6,367 bases of DNA from Deferribacteres bacterium (lineage in GTDB: Bacteria > Nitrospirota > Thermodesulfovibrionia > UBA6902). Of the stretch, positions 1 through 5,986 are shown piece after piece (position 1 is the first letter of the stretch; every line of letters starts with the position of its first letter). The stretch covers positions 1 through 6,367 of the forward strand of contig JAUVPO010000114.1 of assembly GCA_030598625.1 (NCBI GenBank). The letters run 5' to 3'. The position numbers and the translations under genes are program-made. The notes beneath the pieces are model-generated. The model was given only the letters and a program-made list of their open reading frames with translations, was not told the origin of the DNA and searched no databases.

Positions 1-135
1 CATTCATATATTTATTATTTAACACTCCTTCCCTAAAATAGCCTTATTACAACAGGTTCCGGGTTTGAGCATTATCAATCATTTAACATTTCATTAAATA
101 CTATTTAACACTTTCATGAAATTTTACATTCACCC
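1..135. other. AT-rich spacer with ATTTAACA repeats
   Basis: No gene is recognised here. The octamer ATTTAACA occurs at 17, 81 and 103. The last two copies head an imperfect tandem repeat of about 22-24 bases (81-102 and 103-126). The second copy contains the 10-bp palindrome TTTCATGAAA (112-121). On the minus strand a purine-rich GGAAGGAG (25-32) lies about 17 bases before an ATG at 5-7, so another minus-strand gene could begin just outside the window. That spacing is long for a ribosome binding site and nothing of the protein can be read. Confidence 0.35.
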
Positions 136-353
136 TTAAATCGTCTTAAACTCAATCCCCGCATCCTTCATCTGCAAAACAGTGTTGGTCTTTAACTGGT
201 CATTACCGGCAAACAGTTTATCAAAACAAAGGACTTTCCGAGCGCAGCGTTCAGCTTTTTCCAGTCAACTTTATCTTCGGTAAACGCCTCAGGGAACAGG
301 TCTTTCAGCTTGCCCAGTTTGTCCTTTTTAATATCAAATGATTTGCCGTCCAT
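136..353 (-). pseudogene. Collapsed type III-like adenine DNA methyltransferase (mod) remnant
   Basis: Read on the minus strand, the ATG at 353-351 opens MDGKSFDIKKDKLGKLKDLF and runs on to a KVDWKKL stretch. This resembles the N-terminus of site-specific adenine methyltransferases of type III-like restriction-modification systems. After about 41 residues the match stops in this frame, which ends at a TAA at 194-192. From 225 the shifted frame reads FDKLFAGNDQLKTN and continues to a KDAGIEFKTI C-terminus with stop at 138-136, which looks like the C-terminal tail of the same family. The several hundred central residues, including the DPPY catalytic motif and the AdoMet-binding motif, are absent. 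The simplest reading is one large internal deletion that also broke the frame, leaving a dead gene. The family call rests on remembered tail sequences, so it is moderately sure; the frame break itself is directly visible. Confidence 0.6.
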
Positions 354-418
354 GATTTATTACAACACAGAGCCTTTTAACTCAAAAATTATAACACTTA
401 AGGTGAAAATCTGAAATC

Positions 419-766
419 CTATTTTCCCCCTGTCCCCTTTTCCCTCCTGAAACCGATTTCTCTCTTCGGTCGCTCGGGCGGTGTCATCAGTTCCCGGATC
501 GCATCAAAAACCACCCTGAACTGTGAGTCGTATTTCTTCTCCAGTTTATCCAGTCTTCGGGCCAAATCTTTATGCTGCGTCATAATTTCCCTTAGTTTCG
601 CAACGGTCCGCATAATCTGAATAATGACCTGGACAGCCATAGGACTGTTCAAAACGCTGGAGAGCATGGACACACCGTGCTCAGTAAATACCATTACACT
701 TTTTGAAAATTTCAGGGTTTTACATTCAGGGTTCCCAGAGGATGTCACAATTTGTGATATCCTCAT
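419..766 (-). pseudogene. ORF6N-domain protein, N-terminally truncated
   Basis: The 115-residue reading frame matches the C-terminal half of ORF6N-domain proteins, phage-type putative DNA-binding proteins often carried in prophages and next to restriction-modification genes. Family-like stretches are SQIVTSS (4-10), VFTEHGVSMLSSVLNSP (about 26-42), a helical MRTVAKLREI region (about 52-61), and a charged coiled-coil-like stretch (about 64-80) leading to FDAIRELMTPPE and a KREIGF tail. The usual N-terminus, where the Asp-rich LAELYGV-type motif lies, is missing. So is the normal WGGRRYxPY segment before FTEHG, replaced by an unfamiliar GNPECKTLKFSKS. The ATG at 766-764 falls inside a 27-bp palindrome and has no convincing ribosome binding site. 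I infer a decayed gene rather than a short functional variant. It lies on the same strand as the methyltransferase remnant, consistent with one lost defence locus. Confidence 0.7.
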
Positions 767-821
767 TCAACTCATCCAACCGTTCCATAAAATCAAAATC
801 CTCCTGCTCTCGTTTAGCCAT
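726..821 (-). CDS. Possible 31-aa ORF upstream of the ORF6N fragment
   Basis: A minus-strand frame starting at ATG 821-819 reads MAKREQEDFDFMERLDELNE and ends with a TGA at 728-726, overlapping the start of the ORF6N fragment in another frame. The acidic, helix-prone composition looks more protein-like than a random frame. The frame stays open a little further upstream, with an in-frame TAA just before codon AAG near 857. No ribosome binding site is evident and I recognise no family. It could be a scrap of a gene once joined to the ORF6N gene, or chance. Confidence 0.2.
   Translation of the reverse strand: MAKREQEDFDFMERLDELNEDITNCDILWEP
738..764. repeat. 27-bp near-perfect palindrome
   Basis: Arms GAGGATGTCACAA (738-750) and TTGTGATATCCTC (752-764) are complementary with one G/T mismatch, separated by a single base. 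It overlaps the first codons of the ORF6N fragment, encoding part of its SQIVTSS stretch. It could be an operator, a cruciform-forming recombination point where the ORF6N gene was truncated, or an accident of coding sequence. Confidence 0.6.
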
Positions 822-881
822 ACGGATATAACATCCCGGATCAGGGTTGCCATCATGCTTTTATTTTGAAATCAGAAAAGT

Positions 882-925
882 ATCAGGCGTTGAGTTATAA
901 TAAATTGATTTACGGTATGCCTGAT
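882..925 (+). promoter_or_regulatory. Possible promoter and inverted repeat before the sensor operon
   Basis: A perfect -10 hexamer TATAAT lies at 896-901. The -35 region at the right distance (873-878, CAGAAA) is poor, so a sigma70 promoter here would be weak or activator-dependent. The box is bracketed by a perfect 7-bp inverted repeat, ATCAGGC (882-888) and GCCTGAT (919-925), which could be a regulator site or the arms of a leader hairpin. No sigma54-type -24/-12 pair is seen upstream of this operon. Confidence 0.3.
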
Positions 926-942
926 TAAGGGTATTGCCGGGA

Positions 943-1905
943 ATGCCGACTCATTCATATATGAAAAGATACTTGACAGACTCCCTCATGGTAATCTCTT
1001 CTCTCATTACATTAATATTACTGGCGTTTTCAGGATGTACACAACAGGAAACGCCAAAAAAAGTAAGTCTTTATGAAAGACCGGGCAAGGCTTCAACGGT
1101 AACGGAGTCCCCTCACCACCAGAGCACTCTCTGGTTTGGATTTGACCTCATGCTTGGACCAAAAGAGGAGGTAAGGATTTACATACCTTTTCTCAAATAC
1201 CTTGAAAAAATTACCGGGACGCGTTTTCGCATTAAATTTACGGAGAAGTACGAGGATACAGTTGAAAACCTCGGTAAAGGGCGCACGCATTTTGCCGCTA
1301 TCGGCACACTCAACTATGTAATCGGCAAAGATAAATACGGCGTTAAATATCTTGTGAGCGGAGTTAATCAAGAGGGAGATCCAATATACCGGACCGTGAT
1401 TTTTACGAGACCGGAAAGCAGCATAAAAAAATTAGAGGACTTAAAGGGGAAATGCTTTGCATTTGGGTCCGGAATGTCGGCACATGGGCATCTTATACCG
1501 AGGAAGATGATTGAAGACGCGGGGGTCACTGTTAAGGACTTAAGTAAGTATATCTATACGGGTTCTCATGTGAATACGGTAAAGTCGGTCCTGAATGGTG
1601 ACTGTGACGCAGGAGGCATCCAGGACACACTTGCCAGGCGGCTGGAACTGGAACGGAAGATAAAAATCCTGAAAATATCCGGACCTTATCCGGGCAGTGT
1701 CATTGCTTATAACAGCGACATGGACAGCGAAATAGTTGAAAAAATCAAATCAGCCCTTCTTGCCTTCGACCCGACGGGCAAGCATAAAGACATACTTGTT
1801 GATTGGGACAAAACGGATATGCCGCTTGGCTTTACAGAGATAAACGAACCGGAGTTCAACAAGATAACGACCCTTGCAAGGGAATACGGACTTTTACCAA
1901 AATGA
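943..1905 (+). CDS. PhnD-family periplasmic binding lipoprotein, likely sensor partner
   Basis: This 320-residue protein resembles the substrate-binding components of the phosphate/phosphite/phosphonate (PhnD) family. The N-terminus has a hydrophobic stretch ending in LLAFSGC, a lipobox with Cys32 as the predicted lipidated residue, so the mature protein should be membrane-anchored in the periplasm. Family-like segments follow: FGFDLMLGPKEE (about 66-77), FAAIGTLNYV (about 117-126), GKCFAFGSG with GHLIPRKM (about 169-188), and GSH...VLNGDCDAG (about 207-223). Only two other cysteines are present, Cys171 and Cys221. The start is uncertain. ATG 943 has TAAGGG at 926-931; ATG 961 gives a tidier signal peptide but no ribosome binding site and sits in a 12-bp palindrome; a TTG at 934 is less likely. 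The stop overlaps the kinase start by four bases (ATGA). No permease genes adjoin, so I infer a sensory role feeding the kinase, as AioX does for AioS. The ligand is unknown. Confidence 0.85.
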   Translation: MPTHSYMKRYLTDSLMVISSLITLILLAFSGCTQQETPKKVSLYERPGKASTVTESPHHQSTLWFGFDLMLGPKEEVRIYIPFLKYLEKITGTRFRIKFTEKYEDTVENLGKGRTHFAAIGTLNYVIGKDKYGVKYLVSGVNQEGDPIYRTVIFTRPESSIKKLEDLKGKCFAFGSGMSAHGHLIPRKMIEDAGVTVKDLSKYIYTGSHVNTVKSVLNGDCDAGGIQDTLARRLELERKIKILKISGPYPGSVIAYNSDMDSEIVEKIKSALLAFDPTGKHKDILVDWDKTDMPLGFTEINEPEFNKITTLAREYGLLPK

Positions 1906-3305
1906 ATTTAAGAATAAAGATAACCATCCTGACAACAGCCATCGCTGTCAGCGTTGTATTTTTCACCCTTCTCCCGATCAGGGGAGTTATAATGAATGCC
2001 TTTAGAGAAGAGCTTGAGAAAAAGGCAGTCTCCATCGCAGGCAACCTTACAGACAGAATTGCCAACAATATTCTCTTAACCGACCATTTTCAGACAACAA
2101 AGGCGTTTAATGAGGTCCTTGTCAAGGAAAAGGATGTGGAATATATTTTTGTCACAAATGAAGAAGGCAGGATATTCGCCCATACCTTTGATAATGGCAC
2201 GCCTCCCGACGTTCTGACCTGGAATCCTGTGGGCAACAGGGAGATTAACATCCAGCTCCTTGACACTGAAAAAGGTTATATACGGGATGTGGGAGTCAGG
2301 GTTTTTAATTTAACAAAGTCGGAGCTTCATCTGGGTATCAGGGAGGACGGATTAAAGCATACGCTGGCCCGGATGAGAATAGTAACCATTCCTATTATAT
2401 TTTTCGTGACTTTTTTAGGAATAGTCGCTTCTTTTGTTTTCAGCCGTCTGATTACAAAACCGCTGAATAAATTTGTTGAATTCACAAAAGTCCTGGGAAG
2501 GGGCGAGTTCGGTAGAAAAGTGGAGGTCCGGTCTGAAGATGAGGTGGGGTATCTTGCGCGTAATTTCAACAGGCTTTCCATGGAACTTAAGATGACAAAA
2601 GAAAAAATTGAGGAGGCTTACACTTATACACATCTTTTGCAGGCTGAAAAGCTTTCATCCATAGGACAGATCTCAGCGGGTCTTGCGCATGAGCTGAAAA
2701 ACCCGATGACCACCCTCAAGATGCTGTTTCAGGCATTTAAGGAACAGCCTGACATGACAAAAGAGGATGCCGAAGTCATCAGTAACGAGATAGAAAAAAT
2801 AGACAGGATACTGACGGACTTTATCGGCTTTGTGAAACAAAAGGGGCTTCGTTATTCTAAAATAGATTTAAACGCCCTTATTGACCGCGTGCTTTCTCTT
2901 GCTGCTTTTGATATCGAAAATACCGATATAGCGGTCCATAAAGATATGCTGGAAGGCCTTCCTCCCGTAAAGGCGGACAGGGCGCTGCTTGAACAGGTGT
3001 TTCTGAATCTCATAATAAATGCCATTCACGCGATGCCTGGTGGAGGAGAAATCAGGATATCCGGCAAGACAGATGAGAGTTTCACGGAAGTAATGATCTG
3101 GGACAAAGGCGCAGGCATTCCGCCTGATATCCGTTCAAAGGTCTTTGATCCCTTCTTTACCACAAAAGCGGACGGAACGGGTCTGGGACTGTCGATAGCG
3201 TATAATATTATAAAATCACACGGGGGCAAATTGTTTTTTAACAGTAATGAAGGGAAGGGGACAGTGTTTACCGTAAGATTACCGAAAGAGGAAGAAAATG
3301 GATAA
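1902..3305 (+). CDS. Membrane sensor histidine kinase (Cache-like sensor, HAMP, HisKA, HATPase)
   Basis: This 467-residue kinase autophosphorylates on His and passes the phosphate to the next gene's regulator. It has a first membrane helix (about 7-30), a periplasmic domain (about 31-158) of PAS/Cache-like character (VEYIFVTNEEGRIFAHTF, about 79-96), a second helix (about 160-181) and a HAMP linker (about 182-235). The H-box is GLAHELKNP with phospho-acceptor His263. The ATPase domain shows the N-box (NLIINAIHAM, Asn373), G1 DKGAGIP (401-407), F-box DPFFTTK (416-422) and G2 GTGLGLS (425-431). All catalytic motifs are intact. The HELKNP H-box and NtrC-type partner resemble NtrB-class kinases. 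An upstream in-frame ATG at 1803 lies inside the preceding gene; the start at 1902 is preferred because it begins directly before the first membrane helix and overlaps the upstream stop as ATGA, implying translational coupling. Its periplasmic domain is the likely docking face for the lipoprotein. Confidence 0.93.
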   Translation: MNLRIKITILTTAIAVSVVFFTLLPIRGVIMNAFREELEKKAVSIAGNLTDRIANNILLTDHFQTTKAFNEVLVKEKDVEYIFVTNEEGRIFAHTFDNGTPPDVLTWNPVGNREINIQLLDTEKGYIRDVGVRVFNLTKSELHLGIREDGLKHTLARMRIVTIPIIFFVTFLGIVASFVFSRLITKPLNKFVEFTKVLGRGEFGRKVEVRSEDEVGYLARNFNRLSMELKMTKEKIEEAYTYTHLLQAEKLSSIGQISAGLAHELKNPMTTLKMLFQAFKEQPDMTKEDAEVISNEIEKIDRILTDFIGFVKQKGLRYSKIDLNALIDRVLSLAAFDIENTDIAVHKDMLEGLPPVKADRALLEQVFLNLIINAIHAMPGGGEIRISGKTDESFTEVMIWDKGAGIPPDIRSKVFDPFFTTKADGTGLGLSIAYNIIKSHGGKLFFNSNEGKGTVFTVRLPKEEENG

Positions 3306-4680
3306 AATACTTGTTGTGGATGACGAAAAAGGGGTTTGTCATTCATTTAAAAAAATACTCGGCAGACATGGTTATGATGTCATCACCGCGAATAATGGGA
3401 TAGAGGCTGTTGAAAAAACAGGCAAGGAAAGCCCGACCCTTGTTATTATGGATGTTACCATGCCGAAGATGGACGGCCTCGAAACCCTGCAGAGACTGAA
3501 ATCCCTGTATCCTGATCTCACTGTGATAATGATGACTGCATACAGCACTTCCGACAGGGCGATATCGGCGATGAAGTACGGGGCTTACGATTATCTCACC
3601 AAACCCTTTGACAACGCCGAATTAATATCGCTTGTTGAAAAAGCCATTATGGATACGAAGATGTCAATACCTGTTACCTTTGATGAGATGGAAGAAGAAA
3701 GGGGTGACAGGATTATAGGCAAGAGCCCTGTTATGCTTGATATATTCAAAAAGATAGGTCAGGTGGCGGAGAGTGATATTACGGTAATCTTAAGGGGTGC
3801 GACCGGTACAGGGAAGGAGCTTATAGCAAGGGCCATTTATCACCACAGTAAACGAATCAATAAACCGTTTCTGCCCGTTAATTGCGCGGCCATCCCGGAA
3901 GCTCTTCTTGAAAGTGAGCTCTTCGGGCATGAAAAAGGCGCTTTTACAGGAGCGGACAATAAAAAAACAGGCAAGTTTGAGCAGTGTGACACAGGCACCA
4001 TGTTTCTCGATGAAATAGGGGACATGCCTATACAGCTTCAGGCAAAGCTTCTCAGGGTGCTTCAGGACGGATGCTTCCAGCGTCTTGGAGGGAAAGAACT
4101 GATAAAAACGGATGTAAGAATAATAGCCGCCACAAACAAAGATCTTGAGGCGTTAAAGGACAGCGGAGAATTCAGGGACGACCTCTACTGGCGGTTGAAT
4201 GTTGTGAGCATAAATCTGCCGCCTCTGAGTGAAAGAAAGAATGATATTGATTATCTGGTTCAATATTTTATGCGAAAATTCAACAGAGAACTCGGTAAAG
4301 ATATAAAAGGGATATCGCCGGAATTGCTTAAGGAGTTCTACGGCTATCAATGGCCTGGAAACGTGAGGGAACTGCAGAGTGTCATCCAGCGGGGGATGAT
4401 CTTATGCCAGAAAGATGTTCTCTCTGTTGAGGATTGTGAGTCATTGTCACAGATAAGCCTGACGGAAGTGAATGTAAGGGACATCGAAAAAACACTTTCC
4501 GACGTAGCGGGTGAACTCCTGCAAAGAGGAGGGGCGGGTATTTATAAAGAGGCGGTCTCCACTTTTGAGCGTCTTTTAATTAAAGAAGCTCTTCGAATGA
4601 CTAAAAACAATCAGGCCATGACTGCAAGAATGCTCGGCATCTCAAGAAACACCCTCAAGGCCAAAATTGATAAAGATTGA
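3298..4680 (+). CDS. NtrC-family sigma54-dependent response regulator
   Basis: A 460-residue enhancer-binding protein with the full three-domain layout. The receiver domain (about 1-120) has the acidic pair Asp8/Asp9, phospho-acceptor Asp52 (VIMDVTMPKMDG), Thr80 and Lys102. The AAA+ domain (about 138-365) has Walker A GATGTGKE (167-174; the usual form is GESGTGKE), the sigma54-contacting GAFTGA loop (214-219), Walker B TMFLDE (234-239), FRDDLYWRLNV with arginine-finger candidates Arg293 and Arg299, and WPGNVREL (352-359). A Fis-type helix-turn-helix (about 421-460) closes the protein: KNNQAMTARMLGISRNTLKAK. Every motif needed to drive sigma54 polymerase is present. GAGG at 3288-3291 sits six bases before the ATG, and the start overlaps the kinase stop by eight bases, so kinase and regulator are almost certainly a pair. 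A perfect sigma54 promoter lies about 100 bases after its stop and is the obvious candidate target. Confidence 0.96.
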   Translation: MDKILVVDDEKGVCHSFKKILGRHGYDVITANNGIEAVEKTGKESPTLVIMDVTMPKMDGLETLQRLKSLYPDLTVIMMTAYSTSDRAISAMKYGAYDYLTKPFDNAELISLVEKAIMDTKMSIPVTFDEMEEERGDRIIGKSPVMLDIFKKIGQVAESDITVILRGATGTGKELIARAIYHHSKRINKPFLPVNCAAIPEALLESELFGHEKGAFTGADNKKTGKFEQCDTGTMFLDEIGDMPIQLQAKLLRVLQDGCFQRLGGKELIKTDVRIIAATNKDLEALKDSGEFRDDLYWRLNVVSINLPPLSERKNDIDYLVQYFMRKFNRELGKDIKGISPELLKEFYGYQWPGNVRELQSVIQRGMILCQKDVLSVEDCESLSQISLTEVNVRDIEKTLSDVAGELLQRGGAGIYKEAVSTFERLLIKEALRMTKNNQAMTARMLGISRNTLKAKIDKD

Positions 4681-4710
4681 AAAATCAATTTGTTCAGAAA
4701 ATTAACGTTG

Positions 4711-4727
4711 TGGTCAATATTTGACCA
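4711..4727 (+). promoter_or_regulatory. Dyad TGGTCAA-N3-TTGACCA, candidate regulator enhancer site
   Basis: A perfect 7-bp inverted repeat with a 3-base centre, centred about 88 bp upstream of the start site predicted from the sigma54 promoter. That is a typical distance for an NtrC-type activator site, and Fis-type domains bind such dyads as dimers. I saw no second copy in the window, although enhancers often come in pairs. The flanks AACG (4704-4707) and CGTT (4729-4732), followed by TTATTATT, also allow a modest stem-loop, so it might instead, or additionally, end the sensor operon transcript. Confidence 0.55.
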
Positions 4728-4780
4728 GCGTTTTATTATTGTGTTGCGAAATTATCTAAAAAAATCAAGCATATCTTTCC

Positions 4781-4796
4781 TGGCACATGCCTTGCA
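4781..4796 (+). promoter_or_regulatory. Sigma54 (-24/-12) promoter for the family-3 binding protein
   Basis: TGGCAC at 4781-4786, five bases, then TTGCA at 4792-4796 match the sigma54 consensus TGGCAC-N5-TTGCA at every conserved position, with the invariant GG and GC at correct spacing. Taking the C of GC (4795) as -12, transcription should start near 4807, leaving a leader of about 145 bases before the ATG at 4952. The promoter directly follows a gene for a sigma54 activator and points at the binding-protein gene. Confidence 0.88.
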
Positions 4797-4806
4797 TACA
4801 GTTACA

Positions 4807-4951
4807 TAATTGTTTTTTGATAATATATGGATTTTTTCGGTTTGTAACACCAATAAATCCAGTTGCTTTTACAAAGAAATTGTTTGCAGTTTATAAACAT
4901 AAGGCTTAATATGAGCCTGAAATCAATCACTTCATGAAAGGAGAGTAACGA
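4807..4951 (+). other. Long 5' leader with two possible hairpins
   Basis: This is the predicted untranslated leader. A 7-bp stem pairs TGGATTT (4828-4834) with AAATCCA (4855-4861), and a small GGT/ACC helix can nest inside (4839-4841 with 4849-4851). A second hairpin pairs AGGCT (4902-4906) with AGCCT (4914-4918), about 20 bases before the ribosome binding site AAGGAG (4938-4943). I recognise no known riboswitch class, and the stems are short enough to be chance in AT-rich DNA. Confidence 0.35.
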
Positions 4952-5845
4952 ATGAGAAAACGTAGTTTGATAGTATTGGTTGTACTGTCATTAGTGGCAA
5001 GCTTTGCCTCATCTGCATTGGCTGCAAAGTCCATTTATGACGAAGTCAAAAAGAGAGGCGTCGTGAGGATTGGACACGGGATAGATGTGCCGCCCCTGTG
5101 CATGATCGATCCCAAGGATAAGGAATTGAAGGGTTTTGACATTGACATGGCTGAGGCCATGACCAAGCAAATCGGCAAGATAATGGGCAAAGATATCAAG
5201 ATGGAGGGAGTGGTTGTCAATAACAAGACCAGGATAGCATTCCTCGCCAACCGCAGGATCGACATCACAATCAGAAGCATGAGTCACACGAGAAGCCGTG
5301 ATGAGCAGATAGATTACGCGGAACCGCCGTATCTGTGGTCCGGTAAAATCTTCTACGCCAAAAAGGGGAAATTCAAAAAACCCATGGATATTTGCGGAAA
5401 AAGAATGGCTGTTGTCCAGGGCTCAAACGCCTATCTTGCAGGACAGGACTATCTTAAGGAACTCGGCTGCAAGAAAAAGTTCAAGATTCTTTCATTTCAG
5501 AATAATGCCGAATGTTTTCTGGCCCTGAAACAGGGGAAAGTCGATTCCTTTATTCAGGATACACCGATCATAGCCGGAGTTGCCGGATCAGAAGGCGTTG
5601 ATTACGAGAAGGTCGGTCCTATCTTCAGCCCCGGACTTTACGGGATGGGCGTTCCACCAAACGACAGCAAATGGAGAGATACCATAAGCTTTGCACTTCA
5701 GGACTTGATTGCAAACGGAACGTATGAGAAGATCTACCAGAAATGGTTCGGTCCTAATGGTATTGCTCCTTTGCCAATTAATGCAAGGCCGAGACTGCCC
5801 GAAGACCTTTTCGGTGACAGAAACCAGTTTGTCTGGCCCCGATAA
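4952..5845 (+). CDS. Secreted family-3 (amino-acid type) ABC solute-binding protein
   Basis: A 297-residue periplasmic binding protein of the SBP_bac_3 family, which typically delivers polar amino acids or related small molecules to an ABC permease. A Sec signal peptide ends at SSALA, with cleavage expected after Ala24 or Ala25. Family landmarks are GFDIDMAEAM (61-70), KTRIAFLANRRIDITI (about 92-107), then THTxxR-like SHTRSRDEQIDYAEPPY (111-127), GKRMAVVQGSNA (149-160), KQGKVDSFIQDTP (193-205, with Asp198 and Asp203 placed like the ligand-contacting acids) and a C-terminal YQKWFG (262-267). Start choice is firm: AAGGAG lies eight bases upstream. Arg114 and Arg116 lie where ligand-carboxylate arginines are usual, but the exact ligand cannot be read. 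The mature protein has four cysteines (50, 148, 173, 188), more than many relatives, so disulfides are possible. It is expressed from its own sigma54 promoter and ends at a terminator, with no permease or ATPase gene following. Confidence 0.93.
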   Translation: MRKRSLIVLVVLSLVASFASSALAAKSIYDEVKKRGVVRIGHGIDVPPLCMIDPKDKELKGFDIDMAEAMTKQIGKIMGKDIKMEGVVVNNKTRIAFLANRRIDITIRSMSHTRSRDEQIDYAEPPYLWSGKIFYAKKGKFKKPMDICGKRMAVVQGSNAYLAGQDYLKELGCKKKFKILSFQNNAECFLALKQGKVDSFIQDTPIIAGVAGSEGVDYEKVGPIFSPGLYGMGVPPNDSKWRDTISFALQDLIANGTYEKIYQKWFGPNGIAPLPINARPRLPEDLFGDRNQFVWPR

Positions 5846-5854
5846 TAGTTTATC

Positions 5855-5889
5855 AAAAAAAGGGGATGCTATTGGTATCCCCTTTTTTT
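5855..5889 (+). terminator. Strong rho-independent terminator
   Basis: A run of seven A then GGGGAT (5855-5867) pairs perfectly with ATCCCC and seven T (5877-5889), a 13-bp stem that a wobble and a C-G pair can extend, leaving a five-base loop. It starts ten bases after the binding-protein stop. The A-run on one side and T-run on the other make it able to work in both directions. It marks the binding-protein gene as monocistronic. Confidence 0.93.
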
Positions 5890-5986
5890 ATATTGCAATT
5901 TATCTGTTGGCATCTTAATTCCATAGTAATTGAGAAAGTAAAATATTGATATGAAAACTTCCCAGCGAAAAACTAAAAGGCCGGAC

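Noticed and set aside
17..126. ATTTAACA repeats as a CRISPR array or iteron set
   Set aside because: Only three short AT-rich copies with irregular spacing, and no uniform repeat or spacer lengths.
624..869. Plus-strand 81-codon frame across the ORF6N fragment
   Set aside because: It is antisense to recognisable ORF6N sequence and has no protein-like features of its own.
1093..1371. Minus-strand frame opposite the PhnD-type lipoprotein
   Set aside because: No ribosome binding site and no family resemblance. The opposite strand carries a well-supported gene. The same applies to the minus-strand frames within 1856-2633, 3026-4350 and 5009-5287.
1803..1901. N-terminal extension of the kinase from an upstream ATG at 1803
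   Set aside because: It would lie wholly inside the lipoprotein gene and put 33 polar residues before the first membrane helix. The ATGA overlap start at 1902 is far more natural.
4683..4772. IHF-like sites (AATCAA at 4683 and 4763) near the sigma54 promoter
   Set aside because: Neither has the full WATCAA-N4-TTR pattern; the first misses one base and lies upstream of the dyad, the second lacks the TTR half.
5709..5918. Plus-strand 69-codon frame over the end of the family-3 binding protein
   Set aside because: It overlaps a clear gene in another frame and runs through the terminator, so it is a shadow frame.
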